From Caballeronia glathei (GTDB lineage Bacteria > Pseudomonadota > Gammaproteobacteria > Burkholderiales > Burkholderiaceae), in contig NZ_JFHC01000027.1 of assembly GCF_000698595.1 (NCBI RefSeq), forward strand, positions 34,525 to 98,524: a stretch of DNA of 64,000 nt. The letters are read 5' to 3'. How positions within the stretch are numbered: the stretch's first letter is position 1; every line of letters starts with the position of its first letter. Under the pieces are notes generated by a model. That model was not told the DNA's origin and searched no databases. It worked only from the letters and a program-made list of their open reading frames with translations. This document shows positions 53,936-62,123 of this stretch, piece after piece. Made by a program: the position numbers and the translations under genes.

Positions 53936-54787
53936 TCAGCGCCTGAGTTCGGAGATGATCTTCTCGGCCAGAAAATCGCATGGTGGCCGCTTCGATGTCG
54001 CGCTTCGTGCAAGCACCACTTCCAGCGCGGCGATTTCGGGCAGGCCCTGCGCCGCGCCGAGCAGCAGGAAGTGGGAAGGCACCGCGCACCGGGCGATGGG
54101 CGTGATGGCGAGCCCGGCTTCCGCCATCGTGAGCAGGCCGAGCAGGCTGGGGCTTTCATACGAGGTCCGGTAGCTGATCTTCGCGCGCTCCAGGCTGCGA
54201 ATGGCATTCTCCCTCGCGACGCTGCCGGGCAGGAACACCGCGATCGGAAGCGGCCTTTCACGCCAGATTTCACGGTCGCTCGGCGCCGCCGCCCACACCA
54301 TCGGTTCGAGCCGGATGAACTCGCCCGACAGTCCCTTGACCCGCGTCGCGCACACCAGATCGACCGAGCCGTCCTTCACCATGGGCGCGAGCGCGACGCT
54401 CGGCAATCCGACCACCTGGATCTCCACCTTCGGATAGGTGGCGGAAAACTTCTTGAGGATGGGCGGGAGCAGCGACGAAGCGTAGTCGTCGGGCACGCCG
54501 ATGCTTACGCGTCCGGTCACGTCGGGACGCACCACCGCGGCCCATGCTTCCTCGCGCAGTGCGAGCATGCGACGGGCGAATGCGAGCAGGACTTCGCCGT
54601 CCTGCGTCGGGACGACGCTTCGCGGCTTGCGCACGAACAGCGGCTTGCCGAGCGCCGTTTCGAGCGTCTTGATCTGCATGCTCACCGCCGATTGCGACCG
54701 GTGCACGACTTCCGCCGCGCGGCTGATGTTTCCCGTGTCCGCCACGGCGACGATCATCGCCATGACATCGAGGTCGAGTGCTTTCAT
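53936..54787 (-). CDS. LysR-family regulator
   Basis: 283 residues. HTH at about residues 5-64 (DLDVMAMIVAVADTGNISRAAEVVHRSQSAVSMQIKTLETALGKPLFVRKPRSVVPT). The effector domain starts at VSIGVPDDYASSLLPPILKKFSATYPKVEIQV. It is divergent from an alpha/beta hydrolase gene with a 100-bp gap that contains gaaaaatcg and cgattttc as inverted arms, a likely operator. Confidence 0.9.
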   Translation of the reverse strand: MKALDLDVMAMIVAVADTGNISRAAEVVHRSQSAVSMQIKTLETALGKPLFVRKPRSVVPTQDGEVLLAFARRMLALREEAWAAVVRPDVTGRVSIGVPDDYASSLLPPILKKFSATYPKVEIQVVGLPSVALAPMVKDGSVDLVCATRVKGLSGEFIRLEPMVWAAAPSDREIWRERPLPIAVFLPGSVARENAIRSLERAKISYRTSYESPSLLGLLTMAEAGLAITPIARCAVPSHFLLLGAAQGLPEIAALEVVLARSATSKRPPCDFLAEKIISELRR

Positions 54788-54887
54788 CGGTAGCTGTTTT
54801 GGTATCAGAAAAATCGATCGATATCATCAATATTACGCGATTTTCTTGAGCGTCGGCCTTGGGCATAGTGTCCGAAAGGAGCCGCCC

Positions 54888-55739
54888 ATGAATGCACGAA
54901 CCGACCCGTCAGTGCTTGCCGTGACCGAACTGTCCTTCGCGACCGTACGTTCGGGCATCAGTGTTCCGTATGTGGACCGCGGGGAAGGGGAGCCGCTCGT
55001 CTTCGTGCACGGCTCGCTTTGCGACTATCGCTACTGGAGCGGCCAGGCCACGCCTTTGTCGAAGGATTTCCGCTGCATTTCGGTGAGTCTCAGTCATTAC
55101 TGGCCCGCGGGCGAAGCCTGCATCCAGGGCGAGTTCGGCTGGCAGACGCACGTGGCCGAAGTGGCCGAATTCATCGAGGCGATGGACCTCGCGCCGGTGC
55201 ATCTGGTCGGGCATTCGCGCGGCGGCTGCGTGGCGTTTCATCTGGCGCGCGAATATCCGCGGCTCGTGAAGACGCTGACGCTCGCGGACCCGGGCGGCCC
55301 GCTGCAAATCGACGGCATGCGCGAGGCGGCGCTGCCGGCGGCGACGAACGCGCTGCGAGCGAAGGTTGCCGACCTGATCGAGCGCGGCGACATCGACGCC
55401 GGGCTGGAACTCTTCGTCGACTCGGTCAGCGTGCCCGGCTCATGGCGCCGCAGTCCCGCTGGCTTTCGCACGATGGCGATGGAGAACGCCGCCACGCTCC
55501 CGAAACAGTTCCGCGATCCGCTGCCGGCGTATTCGCGCGAAGCGGCGCGGGACGTGAAGTGCCGGACGCTGCTGATCGAGGGTCAAAAGAGCCCGCGCAT
55601 GTTCCGCAACAATGTCGAGAAGCTGTCGGGCTGGATCGAGTTTGCAGAACGACACACCATCGACGGCGCGTCGCACGGAATGAATGTGTCGAACGCGGGG
55701 GCGTTCAACCGGCTCCTGCATTCGTTCGCCCGTTCTTGA
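54888..55739 (+). CDS. Alpha/beta hydrolase
   Basis: 283 residues. Oxyanion block LVFVHGSLCDYRYW, nucleophile GHSRGGC (Ser in the SRGG elbow), acid probably in LLIEGQKSPR, and histidine in IDGASHGM. ATG at 54888 with a strong SD (AAAGGAG). No signal peptide. The replacement of the usual SxGG neighbour by arginine is common in this branch, which includes haloalkane dehalogenase and esterase relatives. Regulated presumably by the divergent LysR. Confidence 0.88.
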   Translation: MNARTDPSVLAVTELSFATVRSGISVPYVDRGEGEPLVFVHGSLCDYRYWSGQATPLSKDFRCISVSLSHYWPAGEACIQGEFGWQTHVAEVAEFIEAMDLAPVHLVGHSRGGCVAFHLAREYPRLVKTLTLADPGGPLQIDGMREAALPAATNALRAKVADLIERGDIDAGLELFVDSVSVPGSWRRSPAGFRTMAMENAATLPKQFRDPLPAYSREAARDVKCRTLLIEGQKSPRMFRNNVEKLSGWIEFAERHTIDGASHGMNVSNAGAFNRLLHSFARS

Positions 55740-55784
55740 ACGGCATTTCGCGGGCCGGATATGGGGACCCATCGGGTGCGTCCG

Positions 55785-55818
55785 CCAGAGTGTAAACTGC
55801 TCACTTTTTTCACTCTGG
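55785..55818. promoter_or_regulatory. Inverted repeat directly before the motor-like operon
   Basis: CCAGAGTG (55785-55792) and CACTCTGG (55811-55818) are perfect complements with an 18-base AT-rich spacer that ends in a T-run. The right arm ends 4 bp before the start codon, and overlaps the place of the ribosome-binding site. It could be a protein operator or an RNA hairpin that affects translation. Confidence 0.5.
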
Positions 55819-55822
55819 TGGT

Positions 55823-56566
55823 ATGGTGCAAGTCCCGCAGCGCACAGCCCTCAACGGCCCGACGCTCATTCGCTTGCTTGCGCGCCTGACGGACGCCGAT
55901 CTTCCCGAATCCAGACAACCGCTCTCGGACCGGCTGAGCGAATGGCTCGGCTGGACCGACGCCATTGCGCTGTCCACGGCGCTGAGCGGCAATCCGCCTG
56001 CGGTGGCGCCTGGCGCGCGAGCCATCGGCCGCTCTGAAGAGAACGAGTGCGCCCGCGTGCGCGCCGCGCTGGCGAAGGCCATCGCCGGCGACAGGACGTT
56101 TGCCGCAGCGAGGCGGCGCGGGCCTGCGCACGCGTCGCCCGATGGTTTTCCCATGGACGCGGCGGCGGACTACGCGGTCTTTCGTCAGCGCTATCTTTCG
56201 CTGCAACAGACGATGGAGACGGACATCGGCAACCTGCGCGCCCGCCTGCGCGGCATGCTGGCCGCGAGGTCGCCCGGCATGACGCGGCTCGCGATGGTGG
56301 ATGCCGTCATGGAACGCGCGCTGAGCGCGCGCGAGCGAAGTCTCCTGTCTTCCGTGCCCGTCATGCTCGGAGCGCGCTTCGAGCGTCTTCGCCAGTCGCA
56401 AGAGGAAACGCGAGCCGCCGCCCAGGCCTCGGGGGAAGCCGCAGCAGCCACGCCGGGCGCGTGGCTGGACGTGTTCCGCAAGGATATGCAGAGCGTCTTG
56501 CTCGCCGAACTGGATATTCGTTTTCAACCGGTCGAAGGGCTGCTCGCCGCCCTTCGCACCAGCTAA
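55823..56566 (+). CDS. DUF3348 family protein
   Basis: 247 residues, helical, no membrane segment. Recognised as DUF3348 from LNGPTLIRLLARLTDADLPESRQPLSDRLSEWLGWTDAIALSTAL at the N-terminus and the YAVFRQRYLSLQQTMETDIGNLRARLRGMLAARSPGMTRLAMVDAVME core. The C-terminal part is FRKDMQSVLLAELDIRFQPVEGLLAAL. First gene of a four-gene operon with a MotA-like, a MotB-like and a DUF2894 gene. No function is known to me. It may be a cytoplasmic partner of the motor-like complex (inference). Confidence 0.8.
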   Translation: MVQVPQRTALNGPTLIRLLARLTDADLPESRQPLSDRLSEWLGWTDAIALSTALSGNPPAVAPGARAIGRSEENECARVRAALAKAIAGDRTFAAARRRGPAHASPDGFPMDAAADYAVFRQRYLSLQQTMETDIGNLRARLRGMLAARSPGMTRLAMVDAVMERALSARERSLLSSVPVMLGARFERLRQSQEETRAAAQASGEAAAATPGAWLDVFRKDMQSVLLAELDIRFQPVEGLLAALRTS

Positions 56567-56576
56567 CTGGCATGCC

Positions 56577-58673
56577 ATGTCCAGATATTCACTGAACCTT
56601 GTTGTTTTTCTCGTCGGTCTGGCCGCCGTGTGCTGGATCGGCGCCGGATACGTCGTATCGAATCCGCTGGCGCTGGCCGTCACGATGCTGATCGGCGCCT
56701 GCTATCTCGCGGGCGCGCTCGAACTGCAGCGCTACAGCCAGGCCACGTCCGGACTGGCGCAGGCCGTCACGGGCCTCTCCAAGCCGCCATCGGGACTCGG
56801 GGCGTGGCTCGACCAGTTGCATCCCGGGCTGCGCAATTCGGTGCGCCTGCGCGTCGAAGGTGAGCGCGTGGCGTTGCCGGGTCCGGTGCTGACGCCGTAT
56901 CTGGTCGGCTTGCTGGTGCTGCTGGGCATGCTGGGCACGCTGCTCGGCATGGTGGCGACGCTGCGAGGCACCGGCGCGGCACTCGAAAGCGCGACGGACC
57001 TGCAGGCCATCCGCGCGTCGCTCGCCGCGCCGGTCAAGGGGCTGGGCTTCGCGTTCGGCACCTCGATTGCGGGCGTGGCGACATCCGCCATGCTGGGGCT
57101 GCTCTCCGCGTTGTGCCGGCGCGAGCGGATCCAGGTGGCGCAGATGCTCGACGTCAAGATCGCGACGACGTTGCGTATCTACTCGCAGACCCATCATCGC
57201 GAGCAGACCTTCAGGCTCCTGCAGCGGCAGGTCGAAGTGATGCCCACGCTGGTCGACCGGCTGCAGGCGATGATGGCGGCCATGGAGCATCAGAGCCTCG
57301 TCCTGAACGAGCGGCAGATCGCCAGTCAGGAGGCGTTCCACGGCAAGGCCGCGGCCGCCTACACCCGTCTGGCGTCTTCCGTGGAGCGGTCGTTGAAGGA
57401 GAGCGTCGCCGAAAGCGCGCGCGCCGCGGGCGCCGCGCTGCAGCCCGTCGTGCAGACCACGATGGCGGATCTCGCACGCGAGACCGCTTCGTTGCACGAC
57501 ACCGTCACGCAAGCCGTCGAGCGGCAGCTGAACGGGCTGTCGACGGGTTTCGAGGCAACGACGAGCAGCGTGGCGGACATCTGGAAACAGGCACTGGCGG
57601 AGCATCAGCGATCGAGCGAGGCGCTTTCGAATAACCTGAGCACGTCGCTCGCGCGCTTCACCGAGACCTTCGAGCAACGCTCGGCCGGCCTGCTGGAAGG
57701 CGTCTCTACACGGCTGGAAGCGACAGCGGGCAGCATGTCGGAAGCGTGGAGCGTTGCGCTGTCGCGGCAGGAAAGCGTCAGCGCGAAAATGGCGGACGAC
57801 AACCAGCAGGCGCTGGCGACGGCCGCGGCGACTTTCGAGCAGCACTCCGCGTCGCTCCTGCGCACCGTCGGGCAGTCTCATGCGGACTTGCAGGCGGAAC
57901 TGGCGTCGCGGGACGAAGAGCGGCTCGCGGCCTGGACCGCGTCGCTCGGCGCGATGGCCGCTGCGCTGAGCCGCGAGTGGGAACAGGCGGGCACGCGCAC
58001 CGCAAGCCGTCAGCAGGAGATCTGCGACACGCTGGCGCAAACCGCACGCGACATCACTGCCCAGACGCAGGCGCACGCGAGCGATACGATCGCGGAAATC
58101 TCCCGGCTCGTCGCGGCCGCGTCTGAAGCGCCGAGGGCTGCGGCCGAAGTCGTCGCCGAGCTGCGCCAGAAGCTCTCCGACAGCATGGTCCGCGACACCG
58201 CGATGCTGGAGGAGCGCAGCCGCCTGCTGGCAACGCTCGAAACCCTGCTCGATGCCGTGAACCATGCGTCCACCGGGCAGCGTGCCGCCGTCGATGCGCT
58301 GATTGCCACGTCGGCGGATCTGCTCGATCGTGTCGGCACGCGGTTCACCGACAAGGTCGAGGCCGAAACCGGCAAGCTCGGCGCCGTTGCCGCGCAGGTC
58401 ACCGGCAGCGCCGTGGAGGTGGCGAGCCTGGGTGAAGCATTCGGGGTCGCCGTGCAGCTGTTCGGTGAGTCGAACAGCAAGCTCGTGGGCCAGTTGCAGC
58501 GCATCGAAGCCGCGCTCGACAAGTCGCTCGCGCGCAGCGACGAACAGCTTGCCTATTACGTGGCGCAGGCACGGGAAGTGATCGACCTGAGCATGATGTC
58601 GCAGAAGCAGATCGTCGAAGACCTGCAGCAGCTCGCCGGCGAGCGGGCGTCGGCCGGAGCCGAAGCGGCATGA
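56577..58673 (+). CDS. DUF802 protein: MotA/ZorA-like membrane protein with long coiled-coil tail
   Basis: 698 residues. Four membrane helices are predicted at about 7-27, 30-48, 106-129 and 153-180. The last two carry MotA/ExbB-like sequence (LLVLLGMLGTLLGMVATLRGTG and VKGLGFAFGTSIAGVATSAMLGLLSAL). The remaining 510 residues are cytoplasmic, helical and rich in heptad-like repeats (MotA itself has under 300 residues in all). This layout resembles ZorA of the Zorya phage defence motor, whose tail is also several hundred residues. Its stop overlaps the MotB-like gene start as ATGA. A proton-driven stator is inferred, not shown. Confidence 0.82.
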   Translation: MSRYSLNLVVFLVGLAAVCWIGAGYVVSNPLALAVTMLIGACYLAGALELQRYSQATSGLAQAVTGLSKPPSGLGAWLDQLHPGLRNSVRLRVEGERVALPGPVLTPYLVGLLVLLGMLGTLLGMVATLRGTGAALESATDLQAIRASLAAPVKGLGFAFGTSIAGVATSAMLGLLSALCRRERIQVAQMLDVKIATTLRIYSQTHHREQTFRLLQRQVEVMPTLVDRLQAMMAAMEHQSLVLNERQIASQEAFHGKAAAAYTRLASSVERSLKESVAESARAAGAALQPVVQTTMADLARETASLHDTVTQAVERQLNGLSTGFEATTSSVADIWKQALAEHQRSSEALSNNLSTSLARFTETFEQRSAGLLEGVSTRLEATAGSMSEAWSVALSRQESVSAKMADDNQQALATAAATFEQHSASLLRTVGQSHADLQAELASRDEERLAAWTASLGAMAAALSREWEQAGTRTASRQQEICDTLAQTARDITAQTQAHASDTIAEISRLVAAASEAPRAAAEVVAELRQKLSDSMVRDTAMLEERSRLLATLETLLDAVNHASTGQRAAVDALIATSADLLDRVGTRFTDKVEAETGKLGAVAAQVTGSAVEVASLGEAFGVAVQLFGESNSKLVGQLQRIEAALDKSLARSDEQLAYYVAQAREVIDLSMMSQKQIVEDLQQLAGERASAGAEAA

Positions 58674-59317
58674 GCGAGGAGATCGATGGCGGCGTCGAGC
58701 AGACGGCGCCCATATGGGCTGTCTTCGGCGACCTGATGTCGGTGCTGCTGGGTGCCTTCGTGCTGATCCTGGTGGGCGTCATCGGCGTGCAGCTGGAACT
58801 CTCGACGCGGCTCGATCAGGAGGTCAAGGAGCGGCAGGTGGAAACGCAGCGCCGCAAGACCCTCGAGCAGGCGCTGGCGGGGCCGCTGGCGGCGGGGCGG
58901 GTGACGCTCGTCAACGGGCGCATCGGCATCAGCGGCAGCGTGTTGTTCGCGCTGAATTCGGCGCAGTTGCAGCCTCAGGGCCGGGATCTCCTGAAGAGCC
59001 TGGCCGGGCCGCTGTCCGGCTATCTCAAGGCGCGCGACGAAATCCTGATGGTGAGCGGCTTTACCGACGACCGGCAGGTGCGCGACGGCAACCGTCGCTT
59101 TGCGGACAACTGGGAGCTGTCGGCCGAGCGCGCGCTGACGGTGACGCGCGCGTTGGTCGATGAGGGCGTTCCTGCCGCGTCGGTATTCGCGGCCGCGTTC
59201 GGCTCCGGGCAACCGGTGAGTTCGAACGCCGACGAGGAGGGGCGGGCCAGAAACCGCCGGGTGGAAATAGCACCTGTCCCGAGGCCGTCGACGGCAACGG
59301 TGAAGCCCCGTGAGTAG
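58670..59317 (+). CDS. MotB/ZorB-like OmpA-domain protein
   Basis: 215 residues. One N-terminal membrane helix (about 16-38, WAVFGDLMSVLLGAFVLILVGVIG) has Asp21 in the place of the proton-carrying aspartate of MotB (YADFMTA in E. coli). A short linker leads to an OmpA-like peptidoglycan-binding domain (LFALNSAQLQPQGRDLL, DNWELSAERALTVTRALVDEG, and GRARNRRVEI). Partner of the preceding MotA-like protein, in the usual A2/B order. The linker is short, as in ZorB. Confidence 0.85.
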   Translation: MSEEIDGGVEQTAPIWAVFGDLMSVLLGAFVLILVGVIGVQLELSTRLDQEVKERQVETQRRKTLEQALAGPLAAGRVTLVNGRIGISGSVLFALNSAQLQPQGRDLLKSLAGPLSGYLKARDEILMVSGFTDDRQVRDGNRRFADNWELSAERALTVTRALVDEGVPAASVFAAAFGSGQPVSSNADEEGRARNRRVEIAPVPRPSTATVKPRE

Positions 59318-59963
59318 CGGCGAGACGCGCGCCCGCGCGATGCTCGACGCATGGCGCGAGCGCGGCGACGATCGCCTGGACCCCGTCCGCTTTCATTTCA
59401 TCGAGGCACTGGAGCGGCGTGCGGCGGCTCATGACGGCGAGGCGCGCCGGATTCTGGACGAGAGGCTGTCCGGCCTGATCGAGGCCTACGCCCACGCTCT
59501 CTTGAGTGCCGCATCCGGCGCTGCCGACGGCAGCGGCGCGGGATCGGTACGCGAGCCTGCTCGCGGACCGCTGGCTGCACTGGTCGACTACATTGCGAGC
59601 CGTGCCCCGGCCGACGGCGAAGGCGCCGCTGCGGGCAGCGCCGCGCCCAATCCCCGCGCCGATGCAAAACTGGAGGCGCTCGATTACTTCAGGCAAACGT
59701 GGTCGAAGGTCAACGCCGAGCGGCAGCTGCGGCAGTCTCTGGCGCAAGTGCCCGGGAACGCGGGTCCGCTCAATTCGAGCAGTCTCGTGCATCGGTCGCT
59801 TTCGCTGATGCGTGAGCTGTCGCCGGGATATCTCCAGCAGTTCCTCTCGTACGTCGACGCCCTATCGCATCTGGAGCAGATGAGCGGCGCCGGCGCCATG
59901 ACGGGCAAGGATGCCCCTCGCGCCGCAGGCGCCCGCAAGCGTGCTCGTGGCAAAGCGCGCTAG
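59310..59963 (+). CDS. DUF2894 family protein
   Basis: 217 residues, GTG start overlapping the previous stop by eight bases. DUF2894 is recognised from RARAMLDAWRERGDDRLDPVRFHFIEALERRAAAHDGEARRILDERL at the N-terminus and LEALDYFRQTWSKVNAERQLRQSLAQVPGNAGPLNSSSLVHRSLSLMRELSPGYLQQFLSYVDAL near the C-terminus, then a basic tail (RKRARGKAR). The middle part is low complexity. No function known to me. The tight overlap with the motor-like pair suggests a physical partner. Confidence 0.82.
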   Translation: MSSGETRARAMLDAWRERGDDRLDPVRFHFIEALERRAAAHDGEARRILDERLSGLIEAYAHALLSAASGAADGSGAGSVREPARGPLAALVDYIASRAPADGEGAAAGSAAPNPRADAKLEALDYFRQTWSKVNAERQLRQSLAQVPGNAGPLNSSSLVHRSLSLMRELSPGYLQQFLSYVDALSHLEQMSGAGAMTGKDAPRAAGARKRARGKAR

Positions 59964-60255
59964 CGCGTTCCGCAGCCGCGTTCCCCCGATAGCCGTTCCG
60001 GTTTGCGTGGCCGCGATGCAGGCGATGCTCACGGCCATGCATTCAAATCGCAGCCTTCGCACACGGTCTTGTATGGCGTCTCGCGGCGAGCGCTCACGCT
60101 ACCGTTTCAGCGATCGCGCGCGCCCGTGTCGACGGACCCGCGACCGGGCCAATCCGCACTTGCCTTTATCTCCCGGACGCGCGACATTCCCGGAGTCGCA
60201 CGTCGCGGCACAAGCCAGTGAAACGAATTGGTTCGCGAACACAGACCGAATAACG

Positions 60256-61152
60256 ATGCGAATTCCGCCACTGAAGTCGATCATTGCATTCGAAAGCGTC
60301 GCCCGGACGAAGAGCGTCAATCGAGCCGCTGATGAATTGGGGTTAACGCCATCGGCGGTCAGCCATCAGATCGCCAACCTCGAATCCATCGTTGGCAGAC
60401 CCTTGTTCACCCGGCTGGGGCGAGGCCTGGTATTGACGCCGACGGGTCAGCAATATCTGGCCGATGTCACCGGCTCCCTTGCCGACCTGAGCCGCGCGAC
60501 GGAGCGCGCATCGAGCCCGTCGGGCGTCGAAATTCTGCGCATTCATTCCAGTCCGAGCTTCGGACTGATGTGGCTTCTGCCGCGGCTCGCTTCGTTCCAT
60601 GAGGCAAACGGCGACATCCAGTTGAATCTCGCATGTTCATACGAAGACGTGTCGTTTACGTCGGGCTACTACGACATCGACATCCGCCACGGCTACGCGC
60701 ATTGGACCGACGTCCAGATCAAGACGCTTCGCAACGAGTTCATCGCGCCGATGGCGTCGCAGGACTACCTCGAACGATATCCGGTGCAAAAGCCGGAGGA
60801 CCTGCTCGAGCGGCGCCTGATCTTCTCTGAAACGCCGCTCGTGCAATGGCAGCAGTGGTTCGGCAAGTTCGGTGTCGCCGTGTCGCGCAAGGCGTTCGAC
60901 TTCTCGTTCGATCGTTCGTACATGTCGCTCGAAGCGGCGGCACTGGGGCATGGCATCGCGCTCGAAAGCATGATGCTCGCATCGGTTCATCTCAGGCGCG
61001 GCTCGCTGGTGCCGGTTTTTGATCGTAGGTTTGCGGTGGAGGTCGGCGCGCACCACATGGTTTACCCTTCCCAGAACGCCGATCTGCCGAGGGTCGCGAA
61101 GTTCCTCGCGTGGGTCGAGCGCGAGATCGGCAGCGGCACTGCGGCGCGCTAG
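60256..61152 (+). CDS. LysR-family regulator, GcvA-like
   Basis: 298 residues. HTH at about residues 4-63 (RIPPLKSIIAFESVARTKSVNRAADELGLTPSAVSHQIANLESIVGRPLFTRLGRGLVLTPTG). The effector domain has the GcvA-like pattern (LRIHSSPSFGLMWLLPRLASFHEANGDIQLNL, IDIRHGYAHWTD, SYMSLEAAALGHGIALES). ATG at 60256; the longer frame from 59911 overlaps the DUF2894 gene and is not used. It lies upstream of, and on the same strand as, the SDR/MFS/transketolase operon, with 143 bp between. Confidence 0.9.
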   Translation: MRIPPLKSIIAFESVARTKSVNRAADELGLTPSAVSHQIANLESIVGRPLFTRLGRGLVLTPTGQQYLADVTGSLADLSRATERASSPSGVEILRIHSSPSFGLMWLLPRLASFHEANGDIQLNLACSYEDVSFTSGYYDIDIRHGYAHWTDVQIKTLRNEFIAPMASQDYLERYPVQKPEDLLERRLIFSETPLVQWQQWFGKFGVAVSRKAFDFSFDRSYMSLEAAALGHGIALESMMLASVHLRRGSLVPVFDRRFAVEVGAHHMVYPSQNADLPRVAKFLAWVEREIGSGTAAR

Positions 61153-61295
61153 CGCACCCGTCCCGGACCGGTACTCCGCCCCACACATCCGACACCTGAA
61201 TTTTTTTCAACGATAGTTGAGCTGATCTGCGTTGATCGTATTGCCGCGAGCGCTGAAACTGCGCTTACCGACACACACACATCAATGGAGACAAC

Positions 61296-62045
61296 ATGTT
61301 GCTCGACAGTAAAGTCGTACTCGTTACCGGTGCAGCCTCCCCGCGCGGCATCGGCAAGGCGACCGCCAAAGTGCTCGCCGCCCAGGGCGCGCGAGTGGTC
61401 ATTCTGGACCTGCGCAAGGAAGACGCCGAAAGCGCGGCGCTCGATCTCGCCGGCGATCACCTCGGGCTTGCGTGCAACGTGACCGACAAGGCCGCCTGCA
61501 TCTCCGCTGCGAAGGCGGTGCTGGAGAAATACGGCCGCATCGACGGCCTGATCAACAACGCGGGGATCACCCAGCCGCTGAAGACGATGGACATCGGTGC
61601 GGAGAACTTCGACGCCGTCGTCGACGTGAACCTGCGCGGCACGCTCTACATGTCGCAGGCCGTGATCCCGCAGATGAGGGCGCAACAAAGCGGCAGCATC
61701 GTGTGCATGTCGTCGGTGTCCGCGCAGCGCGGCGGCGGCATCTTCGGCGGCCCGCATTACAGCGCCGCCAAGGCGGGCGTGCTCGGCCTTGCCCGCGCGA
61801 TGGCGCGTGAGCTCGGGGCGGACAACATCCGCGTCAACTCGATCACGCCGGGCCTGATCCAGACCGATATCACCGGCGACAAGCTCACGCCCGACATGCG
61901 CGCCGACATCATCAAGGGCATTCCGCTCGGCCGCCTGGGTGACGCCGCCGATGTCGCGAACGCCTGTCTGTTCCTCTCGAGCGATCTGTCGGCGTATCTC
62001 ACCGGCATCACGCTCGACGTCAACGGCGGAATGCTGATCCACTGA
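61296..62045 (+). CDS. Short-chain dehydrogenase/reductase of a carbohydrate operon
   Basis: 249 residues. TGAASPRGIG cofactor motif, with Asp in VVILDLRKED at the end of beta2, which points to NAD; NNAG, Ser in CMSSVSA, and Tyr-x3-Lys in HYSAAK. The final DVNGGMLIH is a common end of sugar and polyol dehydrogenases. First gene of an operon with an MFS carrier and a split transketolase, so oxidation of a polyol or sugar is the likely first step (inference). Confidence 0.92.
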   Translation: MLLDSKVVLVTGAASPRGIGKATAKVLAAQGARVVILDLRKEDAESAALDLAGDHLGLACNVTDKAACISAAKAVLEKYGRIDGLINNAGITQPLKTMDIGAENFDAVVDVNLRGTLYMSQAVIPQMRAQQSGSIVCMSSVSAQRGGGIFGGPHYSAAKAGVLGLARAMARELGADNIRVNSITPGLIQTDITGDKLTPDMRADIIKGIPLGRLGDAADVANACLFLSSDLSAYLTGITLDVNGGMLIH

Positions 62046-62123
62046 ACACACTGCGCGCCGCAACTTGCGGTCGATGAATCAACGCACCCGGGATGACCCG
62101 GGGCGACATGGCAGGAGACACGC

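Noticed and set aside
55823..59963. A complete Zorya phage defence system
   Set aside because: ZorA- and ZorB-like proteins are present in architecture, but no ZorC, ZorD helicase or ZorE nuclease is adjacent; the other two genes are DUF3348 and DUF2894.
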